A stretch of 25,511 bases of DNA from NCBI GenBank assembly GCA_002483445.1, contig DLHY01000130.1, positions 1 to 25,511 of the forward strand. Reading direction: 5' to 3'. The notes under the pieces were generated by a model. The model made no database searches, was not told the DNA's origin, and saw nothing but the letters and a program-made list of their open reading frames with translations. Shown in pieces: positions 8,284-15,882 of this stretch (the stretch's first letter is position 1; each line of letters starts with the position of its first letter). Source of the DNA: Blastocatellia bacterium UBA7656. Its GTDB lineage: Bacteria; Acidobacteriota; Blastocatellia; UBA7656. Both the position numbers and the translations under genes were made by a program.

Positions 8284-8835
8284 TCAAACGAAACTCGCCC
8301 GCTCACGTTCGACCAATGATAACTCTTCAAGCTTTGCGACGATGCGCGCGGCGCTCTCTTCGGGCGTCTCTATGTCGGTTTCGACCGTGACTTCGGGCGA
8401 AAGCGGTTCTTCGTAAGGGTCATCGATTCCGGTGAAGTTTTTGATCTCGCCCGCGATGGCTTTCTTGTAAAGCCCTTTGACATCTCTTTCGGCTAAGATG
8501 CTGATCGGGCATCTGACATAGACTTCGACGAAGGCTGCGGTCTCGCGGCGGACTTCCTCGCGCACTTCGCGATAAGGCGAGATGGCCGCCGCAATAGCCA
8601 CAACGTCGTTTCGCGCGAGCAGATTGCAGACGAATCCTATGCGACGGATATTGGTGTCGCGGTCTTCTTTTGAAAAGCCCAGTCCTTTTGAAAGATTAGT
8701 GCGGATGATGTCGCCGTCTAAAACTTCTACTCGGTGTCCTCGCTCGCGCAGATGATTTTCCACGAGTCGCGCAAGCGTCGTCTTTCCCGCGCCCGACAGT
8801 CCTGTGAACCATAGAGTAAAACCTTTTTTCTCCAT
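8284..8835 (-). CDS. cysC: Adenylylsulfate kinase
   Basis: A 183-residue APS kinase that phosphorylates adenylylsulfate to PAPS with ATP, in the cytoplasm. The Walker A loop GLSGAGKTT lies at residues 12-20. LDGDIIRTNLSKGLGFSKED, then AAAISPYREVRE with the family serine, then KGLYKKAIAGEI and the DDPYEEP segment are the standard APS kinase blocks, at full length. A strong ribosome site (GGAGGAG, five bases before the ATG at 8835) fixes the start. No other sulfate-assimilation gene is adjacent. Instead it precedes phosphodiesterases and surface-glycan genes on the same strand, so PAPS for sulfation of a glycan is a reasonable inference but not shown. A separate sulfate-assimilation role remains possible. 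Confidence 0.93.
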   Translation of the reverse strand: MEKKGFTLWFTGLSGAGKTTLARLVENHLRERGHRVEVLDGDIIRTNLSKGLGFSKEDRDTNIRRIGFVCNLLARNDVVAIAAAISPYREVREEVRRETAAFVEVYVRCPISILAERDVKGLYKKAIAGEIKNFTGIDDPYEEPLSPEVTVETDIETPEESAARIVAKLEELSLVERERASFV

Positions 8836-8848
8836 TCAATCTCCTCCG

Positions 8849-8953
8849 AAAAAAGTCTGGAGTCCAGAGTCTGGAGTCTGGAGTCCGTTATTTGAAGTCG
8901 TCACTTGTTTTCATCATTTCAGAACTTCGTTTCCAACGAAGTGAATGACTCCT
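8849..8953. repeat. Dispersed repeat copy A with GTCTGGA heptamers and hairpin
   Basis: It starts AAAAAAGTCTGGAGTC, continues as GTCTGGA-type heptamers and ends ATGACTCCT. Near its end the perfect hairpin ACTTCGTT/AACGAAGT spans 8924-8942. A close direct copy is at 12898-13003. It begins 13 bases upstream of the cysC start codon, just beyond its ribosome site. The rest of the 428-bp gap up to the permease gene (8954-9136) shows only a GC-rich stretch, with no gene. Confidence 0.8.
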
Positions 8954-9136
8954 TGTTTGTGAGGGCCAGTTAATTCTATTGGCAACAGCGGCCTGATAGC
9001 AAAAGCGTGAATATACACGAAGGGGCGGGGGGGGCGAAAGTCTTGCGGCAATTTTCAAGGAACGCGCCGCAGTGCTTGAGGCATCAAAGCCTTGAACTTT
9101 GACTGACTTGAAAGGATCGCATTTCCCGCGTTCGGC

Positions 9137-9166
9137 TTGACACAGCCGCGCGCGGAAGTTAATAAT
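9137..9166 (+). promoter_or_regulatory. Sigma70-type promoter of the permease operon
   Basis: TTGACA (9137-9142) is followed after 17 bases by TAATAA (9160-9165). The -35 box is perfect consensus. Transcription would start near 9172, giving a leader of about 90 bases before the permease start codon. Confidence 0.6.
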
Positions 9167-9203
9167 CGGGCGCTCCATTAGTTCAAAACTGCCAAACAGT
9201 AAG

Positions 9204-9242
9204 CCCGGTGATTGCCGGATTCAAAGTCCGGTTTCACACCCG
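9204..9242 (+). promoter_or_regulatory. Structured leader hairpin upstream of the permease gene
   Basis: An outer helix GGTG (9207-9210)/CACC (9237-9240) encloses an inner CCGGA/TCCGG hairpin (9215-9231) in the predicted transcript leader, ending about 10 bases before the ribosome site AGGGGAA. I do not recognise it as a named riboswitch. It may be a regulatory leader or only a local fold. Confidence 0.3.
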
Positions 9243-9263
9243 AACGGAAGAGGGGAACCTTGG

Positions 9264-11174
9264 ATGGAGACTGATCAACCGCAGAAAGCGAGCGTCAAAC
9301 CGCGGACGTTCGGGGGATTATTCCGCATAAAACCACTGGATGCGATCCTCAAGGATGCTGAGAAGCCTGAGCATCAACTCAAGCGCGCTCTTGGCCCGGT
9401 TCAGCTTACTCTTTTCGGCGTGGGCGCGATCATCGGCGCTGGCATCTTTTCCACAGTCGGCACGGCAGCCGCAGGCGAAGTCGGCGTGCGACTGGGCGCA
9501 GGCCCTGCGCTGATAATCTCATTCGTCATCACTGCCGTAGCGTGCGGATTCACGGCTCTCTGCTATGCCGAATTCGCCGCTATGGTTCCCATATCAGGCT
9601 CGGCCTACACCTACTCTTACGCCACTTTGGGCGAGGCCGTGGCATGGATAATCGGCTGGGATTTGATCATCGAATACGCCGTCGGCAATGTGGCAGTGGC
9701 TATCAGTTGGGCCGGATACGTGAAACGTTTCCTTGCGGGCTTCGGCATAAACCTTCCCGATTTTCTCACGACAGACTATCGCACAGCCGCGAAAGTAGTT
9801 GATGAAGCGGGGGTGGCGACTATATATCAGGATGCGCCGAGAATTTTCGACATCCCCGTGATTTTCAACCTGCCGGCGGTGCTGATAGTCGCGCTGATAA
9901 CGGTCGTTCTGGTCTGGGGCATCAGGGAAAGCGCGCGATTCAACGCCGTGATGGTCGTGGTAAAAATCCTTGTGCTGGTCATCTTCATAATCGCGGGCTT
10001 CGCCTGGATCAATCCCGACAACTGGTCGCCGTTTACGCCCACGGGCTTCAGGGGCATAAGCGCGGGCGCGGCCATAATATTTTTCGCCTTCATAGGATTC
10101 GACGCCGTCTCTACAGTCGCTGAAGAAACCAAGAATCCGCAGAGGGACCTTCCCATAGGCATAATCGCATCGCTTGTGATATGCACAGTGTTCTATGCGC
10201 TGGTGTCGCTGGTCTTCACAGGGCTGATCTCCTATGAAGACATGCTGGCGAAGCCCGCCACTGAGCGAGCAGAGCCGCTGACGATGGCGCTCAATCACGC
10301 TCATCCGGGATCGGACTGGCTGATAGGCATCGTTGCATTCGGCGCGATAATTTCCACGACAGCCGTGTTGCTGGTGTTTCAACTGGGACAGCCGCGAATT
10401 TTCATGTCGATGTCGCGCGACGGATTGCTGCCTGCGGTCTTCCGCCGTGTGCATACGCGGTTTCGCACCCCACATATTTCAACCATGCTGACGGGCCTTT
10501 TCGTGGCGATATTCGCGGCGGTCGCTAATCTCGATGAAGTCGTCGATCTGACCAACATAGGGACGCTGTTCGCCTTCATACTGGTGTGCGCGGGGATAAT
10601 CATCCTGCGCGTCAAAGAGCCTGACCGCGTGCGCGCATTCAAGGTTCCGGGCGGGCATATCATCCCCGTGCTTGGGATCATCTCGTGTTTGTATCTGATT
10701 TATTTTCTGCCGACGACATCATGGCTGCGTTTCGCTGCGTGGCTCAATTTGGGATTCGTGGTTTATGTAGGCTATGGATCGGTGCGCAGTCGGTTGACGG
10801 GAGAAGAGGGAAGCGGCGACAGACAAGAACATGCGTCGAGGACGGCTTTCACCGGAGCGATACTCGGTCTGATAGGCACAGGGCTGCTTTTCTTTATGCA
10901 CGCGACGGGTCTGTTTCTTGGAGCGGTGAGAGACGGAGCTTCCGCAGGCGAGGCGATGAGCAACATTTTCACAGCCGCAAACTGGCTTGGGAAAGACTGG
11001 TTCATGATAGTGCCTTTGGCCCTTAACGCAGTGGCGCTATTTCCTGTAGTCGTGATTCGCGCGCTCCGCGGGAAAGGCAAGGAGTCCAGAGCGAGCATAG
11101 CCATTGCCGCCGTCATCGGGCTGTTGACGCTGATCTATCTGGTGATGGTCTTCACTCATCAGTCAGCGAGTTGA
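9264..11174 (+). CDS. APC-superfamily amino-acid permease (CAT-like, long form)
   Basis: A 636-residue transporter whose N-terminal block LKRALGPVQLTLFGVGAIIG and following GAGIFSTVGTAAA (about residues 39-70) is the substrate-binding first helix of the APC/CAT family. About 14 hydrophobic spans fit the cationic-amino-acid-transporter (CAT) layout, longer than the 12-span type. SMSRDGLLPAVFRRVHTRFR is the family's conserved late loop. By family it imports amino acids by proton-coupled or exchange transport at the inner membrane; specificity cannot be read. It leads a plus-strand run of transporters behind a strong promoter, and AGGGGAA just before the ATG serves as ribosome site. It resembles the next gene in its core but has an extra C-terminal section of three or so spans. 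Confidence 0.9.
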   Translation: METDQPQKASVKPRTFGGLFRIKPLDAILKDAEKPEHQLKRALGPVQLTLFGVGAIIGAGIFSTVGTAAAGEVGVRLGAGPALIISFVITAVACGFTALCYAEFAAMVPISGSAYTYSYATLGEAVAWIIGWDLIIEYAVGNVAVAISWAGYVKRFLAGFGINLPDFLTTDYRTAAKVVDEAGVATIYQDAPRIFDIPVIFNLPAVLIVALITVVLVWGIRESARFNAVMVVVKILVLVIFIIAGFAWINPDNWSPFTPTGFRGISAGAAIIFFAFIGFDAVSTVAEETKNPQRDLPIGIIASLVICTVFYALVSLVFTGLISYEDMLAKPATERAEPLTMALNHAHPGSDWLIGIVAFGAIISTTAVLLVFQLGQPRIFMSMSRDGLLPAVFRRVHTRFRTPHISTMLTGLFVAIFAAVANLDEVVDLTNIGTLFAFILVCAGIIILRVKEPDRVRAFKVPGGHIIPVLGIISCLYLIYFLPTTSWLRFAAWLNLGFVVYVGYGSVRSRLTGEEGSGDRQEHASRTAFTGAILGLIGTGLLFFMHATGLFLGAVRDGASAGEAMSNIFTAANWLGKDWFMIVPLALNAVALFPVVVIRALRGKGKESRASIAIAAVIGLLTLIYLVMVFTHQSAS

Positions 11175-11226
11175 TTCAGGTTCGCAGGCAATGTTAATCA
11201 GATGGGGTTATTCCGGCTATGCATCA

Positions 11227-11256
11227 TTGACACGGACGCATCAGCATTTCGATAGC
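11227..11256 (+). promoter_or_regulatory. Weak candidate promoter between the permease genes
   Basis: A perfect TTGACA (11227-11232) is followed after 18 bases by GATAGC (11251-11256), a poor -10 box. It would give the second permease its own transcript in the 113-bp gap. A GGAGG ribosome site follows at 11273-11277. Confidence 0.3.
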
Positions 11257-11287
11257 GTAAAAAACCATTTCTGGAGGTTCCGGCTAA

Positions 11288-12850
11288 ATGGCCAATCAAT
11301 ATTTCGCCAGAAAACCGCTCAGCGTGTTGCTCGATGAAATGAAGGGCGAACACCGCCTGCGGCGCGTACTCGGCCCGGTGCAGCTTTCATCCCTCGGCAT
11401 CGGTGCAATCATCGGCGCAGGCATCTTCGTCGCCACTGGCGAAGCCGCCAATCAGAACGCCGGACCGGCACTGATGATTTCTTATGTCGTCGCCGGTATT
11501 ACGTGCGTATTTGCCGCGCTCTGTTACGCGGAGTTCGCCTCGATGGCGCCGGTTGCAGGTTCGGCCTTCACTTATGCCTACGCCACGATGGGCGAGATGT
11601 TCGCCTGGATCATCGGCTGGGACCTGGTACTGGAATACGCAGTGGGGTCGGCAACGGTAGCCAACGGCTGGTCGAGCTTCTTCCAGAGCCTTTTACCCGA
11701 AGGCTTCATACCTGAAGCCCTCAGCAAGGCGCCGATTATCTTTGACGACAAGGCGGGACATTTCGTCAGGACGAACGGCATCGTCAACCTCCCCGCCGTC
11801 ATCATCGTACTCATCGTCACTGCCGTATTGGTCAAGGGCATAAAGGAAAGCGCCAGCTTCAACGCCACGATGGTCGGCATCAAGATCGCTGCTGTGCTGT
11901 TCGTCATCATCGTGGGCGCCTTCTACATCAATTCCGAAAACTGGAATAACTTCGCGCCTTACGGATGGGGCGGGCTGAATATCTTTGGATATACGGTGTG
12001 GGGCGACGCGAGTTACAACAGGCCAGTCGGGATGCTCGCCGGTAGCGCCATCATCTTTTTTGCTTATATCGGCTTCGACTCGGTCTCGACCCATGCGGAG
12101 GAGGCCAAGCAGCCCAATCGGGATGTCCCCATAGGCATCGTGTCCTCTCTGCTCATCTGCACCGTGCTTTACGTGCTGGTCGTGGTCGTGCTGACCGGCA
12201 TGGTGAGATACGATCAGATCGATACAGGCTCCGGTGTCTCGACAGCCTTCAAGACAGTCGGACTGCCCTGGGCTCAGTTCATCATCGCTGCGGCGGGGGT
12301 CGCCGGTATCACGTCGGTGCTGCTGGTGATGATGCTGTCAGCGCCGCGTGTCTTTCTGGCCATGGCGCGCGACGGGCTGGTGCCGCCGAAGTTCTTTGCC
12401 GATATTCACCCGCGCTTCCGCACGCCCTGGAAGAGTACGATGCTCATCGGCGCCTTCGTGGCCGTAGGCGCGGGCTTGCTCCCCATCGGCGCGTTGCTCC
12501 AGATGACCAACATCGGCACGCTCTTCGCCTTCGCGGTCGTCTGCATCGCTGTGCTGATCATGCGCAAGACCAATCCGAACGCCGAGCGTCCCTTCCGTTG
12601 CCCGCTCGTGCCACTGGTTCCGATCCTCGGCATCATCATGTGTTTAGTGCTGATGTTTTCGCTGCCTGCGGCCAACTGGTTGCGCTTGTTTGGCTGGCTG
12701 GCCATCGGGCTGGTCATTTACTTTGCCTACAGCCGACATCATAGCTTTATGAAGACGTATCTTGCGCACGAAGTCCAGAAGCACGGCGTCTCGCCCGCCG
12801 GATCGCTTGCGACTGATATAGATGAGGAAGAGTCCGATATCAAGAAATAA
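11288..12850 (+). CDS. APC-superfamily amino-acid permease (CAT-like, short form)
   Basis: A 520-residue paralogue of the preceding permease. HRLRRVLGPVQLSSLGIGAI then IGAGIFVATGEAAN (residues about 22-54) is the APC binding helix, and AMARDGLVPPKFFADIHPRF is the shared late loop. About 12 spans are seen, with a hydrophilic C-terminus. Family knowledge gives amino-acid uptake at the inner membrane; the substrate is unknown. GGAGG ten bases upstream sets the start at 11288. Codon use looks different from its neighbours: ATC replaces ATA in matching motifs such as WIIGW, which may mean a separate origin. It is followed by a copy of a dispersed repeat and then a universal stress protein gene. 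Confidence 0.9.
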   Translation: MANQYFARKPLSVLLDEMKGEHRLRRVLGPVQLSSLGIGAIIGAGIFVATGEAANQNAGPALMISYVVAGITCVFAALCYAEFASMAPVAGSAFTYAYATMGEMFAWIIGWDLVLEYAVGSATVANGWSSFFQSLLPEGFIPEALSKAPIIFDDKAGHFVRTNGIVNLPAVIIVLIVTAVLVKGIKESASFNATMVGIKIAAVLFVIIVGAFYINSENWNNFAPYGWGGLNIFGYTVWGDASYNRPVGMLAGSAIIFFAYIGFDSVSTHAEEAKQPNRDVPIGIVSSLLICTVLYVLVVVVLTGMVRYDQIDTGSGVSTAFKTVGLPWAQFIIAAAGVAGITSVLLVMMLSAPRVFLAMARDGLVPPKFFADIHPRFRTPWKSTMLIGAFVAVGAGLLPIGALLQMTNIGTLFAFAVVCIAVLIMRKTNPNAERPFRCPLVPLVPILGIIMCLVLMFSLPAANWLRLFGWLAIGLVIYFAYSRHHSFMKTYLAHEVQKHGVSPAGSLATDIDEEESDIKK

Positions 12851-12897
12851 CTTTTTGTTTCAGCGAGAGGTTTGAGGAATCGGACTCCGTTCCTCTG

Positions 12898-13003
12898 AAA
12901 AAAGTCTGGAGTCGAGAGTCTGGAGTCTGGAGTCTGTTATTTGGAGTCGTCACCTGTTTTTCATGCTTTAAGGGCGTCGTCTCTGATGACATGTATGACT
13001 CCT
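12898..13003. repeat. Dispersed repeat copy B with GTCTGGA heptamers and hairpin
   Basis: A direct copy of the repeat at 8849-8953: about four mismatches in the first 63 bases, then a diverged middle and a shared ATGACTCCT end. At the place where copy A has one hairpin, this copy has a different one, GTCGTC/GATGAC (12976-12990). It lies between the second permease and the stress-protein gene. Confidence 0.8.
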
Positions 13004-13045
13004 CTTAAATACTCCGCAGTTTTTCGAAGAAAGGACTGAAGCATC

Positions 13046-13891
13046 ATGGCGGAAATCAGGACGATACTGTTCCCTACGGATTTCTCCGAGTTTTCAAACA
13101 AGGCTTTTCCCTTTGCCGCAGAAATAGCAAAGGCATTCGGAGCAAAGCTCGTGTTGATGCACGTTGCTGAACTGGAAGAAGCAGACCCGGCGAACCCGGC
13201 GCATTCCTTCGCGCCGCTTTCCGACCTGGGCGAAACGATTGAGACGGAACGTGTAGTGATTCGCGGCCACGCGCCCTATAAGGACATACTGGATTTGTCG
13301 CGCGCGAAGAATTGCGACCTGATCGTTATGGCGACGCACGGGCGCTCGTCCTTATCGCAATTTTTCCTCGGCGGCAGCATTGCCGAGGAAGTGGCCCGCT
13401 TTTCCAGCATTCCGGTCTTCATCGTCAAGATAGAAGCAACCGAGCCAGCCGAAAGTTATACGGGCCGTTTGAAAGAGATACTATTCACTACCGACCTGTC
13501 AGAGGCATCCGCCAACGCCTTCCCTCATGCCGCGCTGTTTGCCGGGAAGTTCGGCGCAAAGCTGTTCGTCCTGCATGTCATAGAGGAAGGTCACTCGTCC
13601 TTCTATGAAAGCAAAGGGCTTAACAGCGGCGATGCCGATTTCAAAGCTGGCGTCGAGGAACTGCTCAAGCAATACATCTCGTCGCTTCCGGGCGGCGAGG
13701 CAGTAACGTCCGCGCATGTAGTCGAGGGGCGAGCCGAAGATGAAATCGTGAGGTTCGCTGAAGAACACGCAATCGACTTGATTGCCATCTCGATGCACGG
13801 ACACACGGGGCTGGTCGAGGAAATAATCGGCACGACGACGGATCGCGTCATACGCCACTCGCACTGTCCGGTCATTACAGCGCGAGGCTGA
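13046..13891 (+). CDS. Tandem-domain universal stress protein
   Basis: A 281-residue protein with two UspA domains, about residues 1-130 (starting IRTILFPTDFSEFS) and 141-281 (starting LKEILFTTDLSEAS). Domain 1 carries ATHGRSSLSQFFLGGS and domain 2 carries SMHGHTGLVEEIIGTT. Both keep the last part of the G-2x-G-9x-G-S/T ATP-binding motif but lack its first glycine, so nucleotide binding is uncertain. It is a soluble cytoplasmic protein. It sits between amino-acid permeases and a sodium symporter on the same strand, 38 bp before the latter, a placement that suggests a regulatory partner to transport; this is inference. The AAAGGA upstream of the ATG is its ribosome site. Confidence 0.9.
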   Translation: MAEIRTILFPTDFSEFSNKAFPFAAEIAKAFGAKLVLMHVAELEEADPANPAHSFAPLSDLGETIETERVVIRGHAPYKDILDLSRAKNCDLIVMATHGRSSLSQFFLGGSIAEEVARFSSIPVFIVKIEATEPAESYTGRLKEILFTTDLSEASANAFPHAALFAGKFGAKLFVLHVIEEGHSSFYESKGLNSGDADFKAGVEELLKQYISSLPGGEAVTSAHVVEGRAEDEIVRFAEEHAIDLIAISMHGHTGLVEEIIGTTTDRVIRHSHCPVITARG

Positions 13892-13929
13892 CGGAAGGCA
13901 ACCGACAACTGAAAGGGAGATACGGGTAT

Positions 13930-15600
13930 ATGGCGACAGAAATCAACGAGACGGAAAGCAGAGAGGGTTGGGGTTCTCAACTGGGGCTGGTGCTGGCTAT
14001 GGCTGGCAACGCAGTGGGACTCGGCAACTTTCTGCGATTCCCGGCGCTTGCCGCCAAAAACGGCGGCGGAACCTTCATGATTCCATACTTCATTTCTCTG
14101 CTGCTTCTTGGCATTCCACTGATGTGGATAGAATGGGGAGTGGGTCGCTATGGGGGCAAGTTCGGCTATTCGACTTCGCCCGGAATGTTCGAGAAGATGT
14201 GGAATCATCGCGCCGCCAAATACCTCGGCGGGCTGGGCATCTTCATACCCTTAGCTTTCGTCATCTACTACACCTACATCGAATCGTGGACGATGGGCTA
14301 TGCCGTGATGTCGCTGACGAACCAGATTCCGAGCATCGAAGGCCAAACTGCTCAACAGGCGTTCGACACGATGGGCAATCATCTTTCGAACTACCTGGGA
14401 ACGGGAGGCACTGCGCTGCTTTCGGGGACGGCGATGGCGGTGATCTTTTTCGCCATCACTCTCGCCGTCAATATCTTCGTCCTCTCGCGCGGACTGGCGG
14501 GCGGCATCGAGAAGATGGCCAAGATCGGTATGCCATTGTTGATTCTGTTCGCCATCATCGTAGGCATAAGAGTGCTGACGCTGCCGGGAGCGATGGGCGG
14601 CGTGGCGTTCGTATGGAACCCGGACTTTTCGAAGATCACCGATGGCGCAGTCTGGCTTGCGGCAGCCGGACAGATATTCTTCACCCTTTCGCTTGGAACC
14701 GGCTCGATAGAAACCTTCGCCAGCTATGTGAAAGAAGATGAAGACATCGTGCTGACCGGGCTGGCCACCTCTTCGATGAACGAGTTCTGCGAAGTCATAC
14801 TCGGCGGCTCGATATCGATTCCGGCGGCAGCGGCCTTCTTCGGCCCCGGCGCGGCAACGGCGATTGCTCAGGCTGGCACTTTCAATCTGGGATTTCAGAC
14901 TATGCCTGCCGTCTTTTCAGGACTGCCCGGAGGATTCATATTCGGCGGCCTCTTCTTCACTCTGCTTTTCTTCGCAGGCATCACTTCTTCTCTCGCGCTC
15001 GCCCAGCCCGCGATGGCCTTCCTTCAGGACGAGTTGAAAATCAAGCGAAAGACAGCCGCTTTAGGCATAGGTGTCCTGATGCTGATCGCAGCCATTCCCA
15101 TCATAATGTTTATGAAGTACGGTTTTCTGGATGAGTTCGACTTCTGGGCAGGCGAGTTCCTCTTACTCGTATTCGCGCTCATCGAGGTGATCATCTTCAT
15201 GTGGATATTCAAGGCGCGACGAGCATGGGAAGAGATGCGCAAGGGCGCGCAGATTCGGCTGCCTCAATTCTACTTCCCCATAATGAAGTATGTCGTGCCG
15301 CTCCTGTTGATCGTCATCCTCGTCAAGGGGACGATAGACAAGCTGATCCCCGCTGTTTTGTTCAAGACCTGGGAGGACTTGCCGGGATGGAGCAAAGCGA
15401 CCGCCTCGGCGGGAGAGCGACTGGCTTATGAGTTCGCTCTCACGGGTCGTCATCTCATAGATAACACCGCCGCGCTTCCCAATTTCTGGTATATATGGGG
15501 CGCGCGCATAGAAATGCTCATCATACTGATCATCACTCTTGTGCTTGTCAAAATAGCCTGGAAAAAACACAGGCAGAAATCTGAGGAGGTCGCGATGTAG
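13930..15600 (+). CDS. LeuT-like sodium:amino-acid symporter (NSS family)
   Basis: A 556-residue neurotransmitter:sodium symporter with 12 spans. GNAVGLGNFLRFP (residues 26-38), IYYTYIESW (112-120), GQIFFTLSLGTGS (247-259), ILGGSISIPA (290-299) and FAGITSSLALAQP (348-360) follow Aquifex LeuT closely. Sodium-site residues Asn33, Thr252, Asn284, Thr352 and Ser353 are kept, and Glu288 matches the glutamate that makes LeuT chloride-independent. From my memory of LeuT numbering, three residues lining the substrate side chain differ: Val104 is Phe110, Phe259 is Thr257 and Ile359 is Leu357. The substrate is therefore probably not simply leucine. It lies 38 bp after a stress protein gene; GGGAGA is the ribosome site. 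A small single-span protein follows and may be its accessory subunit. Confidence 0.93.
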   Translation: MATEINETESREGWGSQLGLVLAMAGNAVGLGNFLRFPALAAKNGGGTFMIPYFISLLLLGIPLMWIEWGVGRYGGKFGYSTSPGMFEKMWNHRAAKYLGGLGIFIPLAFVIYYTYIESWTMGYAVMSLTNQIPSIEGQTAQQAFDTMGNHLSNYLGTGGTALLSGTAMAVIFFAITLAVNIFVLSRGLAGGIEKMAKIGMPLLILFAIIVGIRVLTLPGAMGGVAFVWNPDFSKITDGAVWLAAAGQIFFTLSLGTGSIETFASYVKEDEDIVLTGLATSSMNEFCEVILGGSISIPAAAAFFGPGAATAIAQAGTFNLGFQTMPAVFSGLPGGFIFGGLFFTLLFFAGITSSLALAQPAMAFLQDELKIKRKTAALGIGVLMLIAAIPIIMFMKYGFLDEFDFWAGEFLLLVFALIEVIIFMWIFKARRAWEEMRKGAQIRLPQFYFPIMKYVVPLLLIVILVKGTIDKLIPAVLFKTWEDLPGWSKATASAGERLAYEFALTGRHLIDNTAALPNFWYIWGARIEMLIILIITLVLVKIAWKKHRQKSEEVAM

Positions 15601-15620
15601 CGCAACCTGTTAGGTTGCGC
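15600..15620. repeat. REP-like hairpin 1 after the symporter gene
   Basis: A perfect 9-bp stem, GCGCAACCT/AGGTTGCGC with loop GTT, begins on the last base of the symporter stop codon. It has no U-run. It may protect the upstream mRNA end or attenuate readthrough into the small downstream gene. Confidence 0.75.
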
Positions 15621-15649
15621 ACGCCTTGAAAGTACGAAATTTGAAGACA

Positions 15650-15668
15650 CGCAAGCTGACAGCTTGCG
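15650..15668. repeat. REP-like hairpin 2 before the small-subunit gene
   Basis: A perfect 8-bp stem, CGCAAGCT/AGCTTGCG with loop GAC, shares the CGCAA-CT/AG-TTGCG pattern with the hairpin 30 bases upstream. The two look like members of one palindrome family. It ends 11 bases before the ribosome site of the next gene. Confidence 0.75.
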
Positions 15669-15692
15669 CCACTTTTCTGAGGAGGTTTCCGC

Positions 15693-15851
15693 ATGATGAT
15701 TGCTTTCATTTTGCAATCGACTGACTCACTCGGCCACCCGGAGATGACCGCCGGAGGATGGGCATTCGCCATCGGGGCATGGATTTTCATCCTTTCCCTC
15801 ACTATCTTCACTTTCAGCAAGGTGCTGGGCAAAGACGGCAAGAACAGGTAG
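15693..15851 (+). CDS. Small single-span protein, likely symporter accessory subunit (MetS-like)
   Basis: A 52-residue protein with a polar N-terminal segment, then one hydrophobic span (about residues 21-44, WAFAIGAWIFILSLTIFTF) and a basic tail KVLGKDGKNR. AGGAGG at 15680-15685 is a strong ribosome site seven bases before the ATG; a second ATG three bases on is also possible. NSS transporters of the MetP type are paired with a small membrane subunit (MetS) encoded just downstream, and size, single span, position and strand fit that role. Sequence similarity to MetS is not something I can demonstrate, so the partnership is inferred from context. Confidence 0.65.
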   Translation: MMIAFILQSTDSLGHPEMTAGGWAFAIGAWIFILSLTIFTFSKVLGKDGKNR

Positions 15852-15882
15852 GGGCCGCTCAATCAGGCTTGACGGTCGAGCA

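Noticed and set aside
9204..9263. Possible cyclic-di-AMP (ydaO-type) riboswitch, because of GGGGAACC before a permease
   Set aside because: The GGGGAACC lies at the ribosome site itself and the other conserved ydaO segments are missing; the leader is also too short.
9594..10475. 293-codon open frame antisense to the first permease
   Set aside because: The product is unusually rich in Arg, His and Tyr with no hydrophobic core, typical of an antisense shadow; the sense strand encodes a clear transporter.
12874..12903. GAGGAA/TTCCTC hairpin after the second permease as a terminator
   Set aside because: It is followed by an A-run rather than a T-run on the transcribed strand, and the stem is interrupted.
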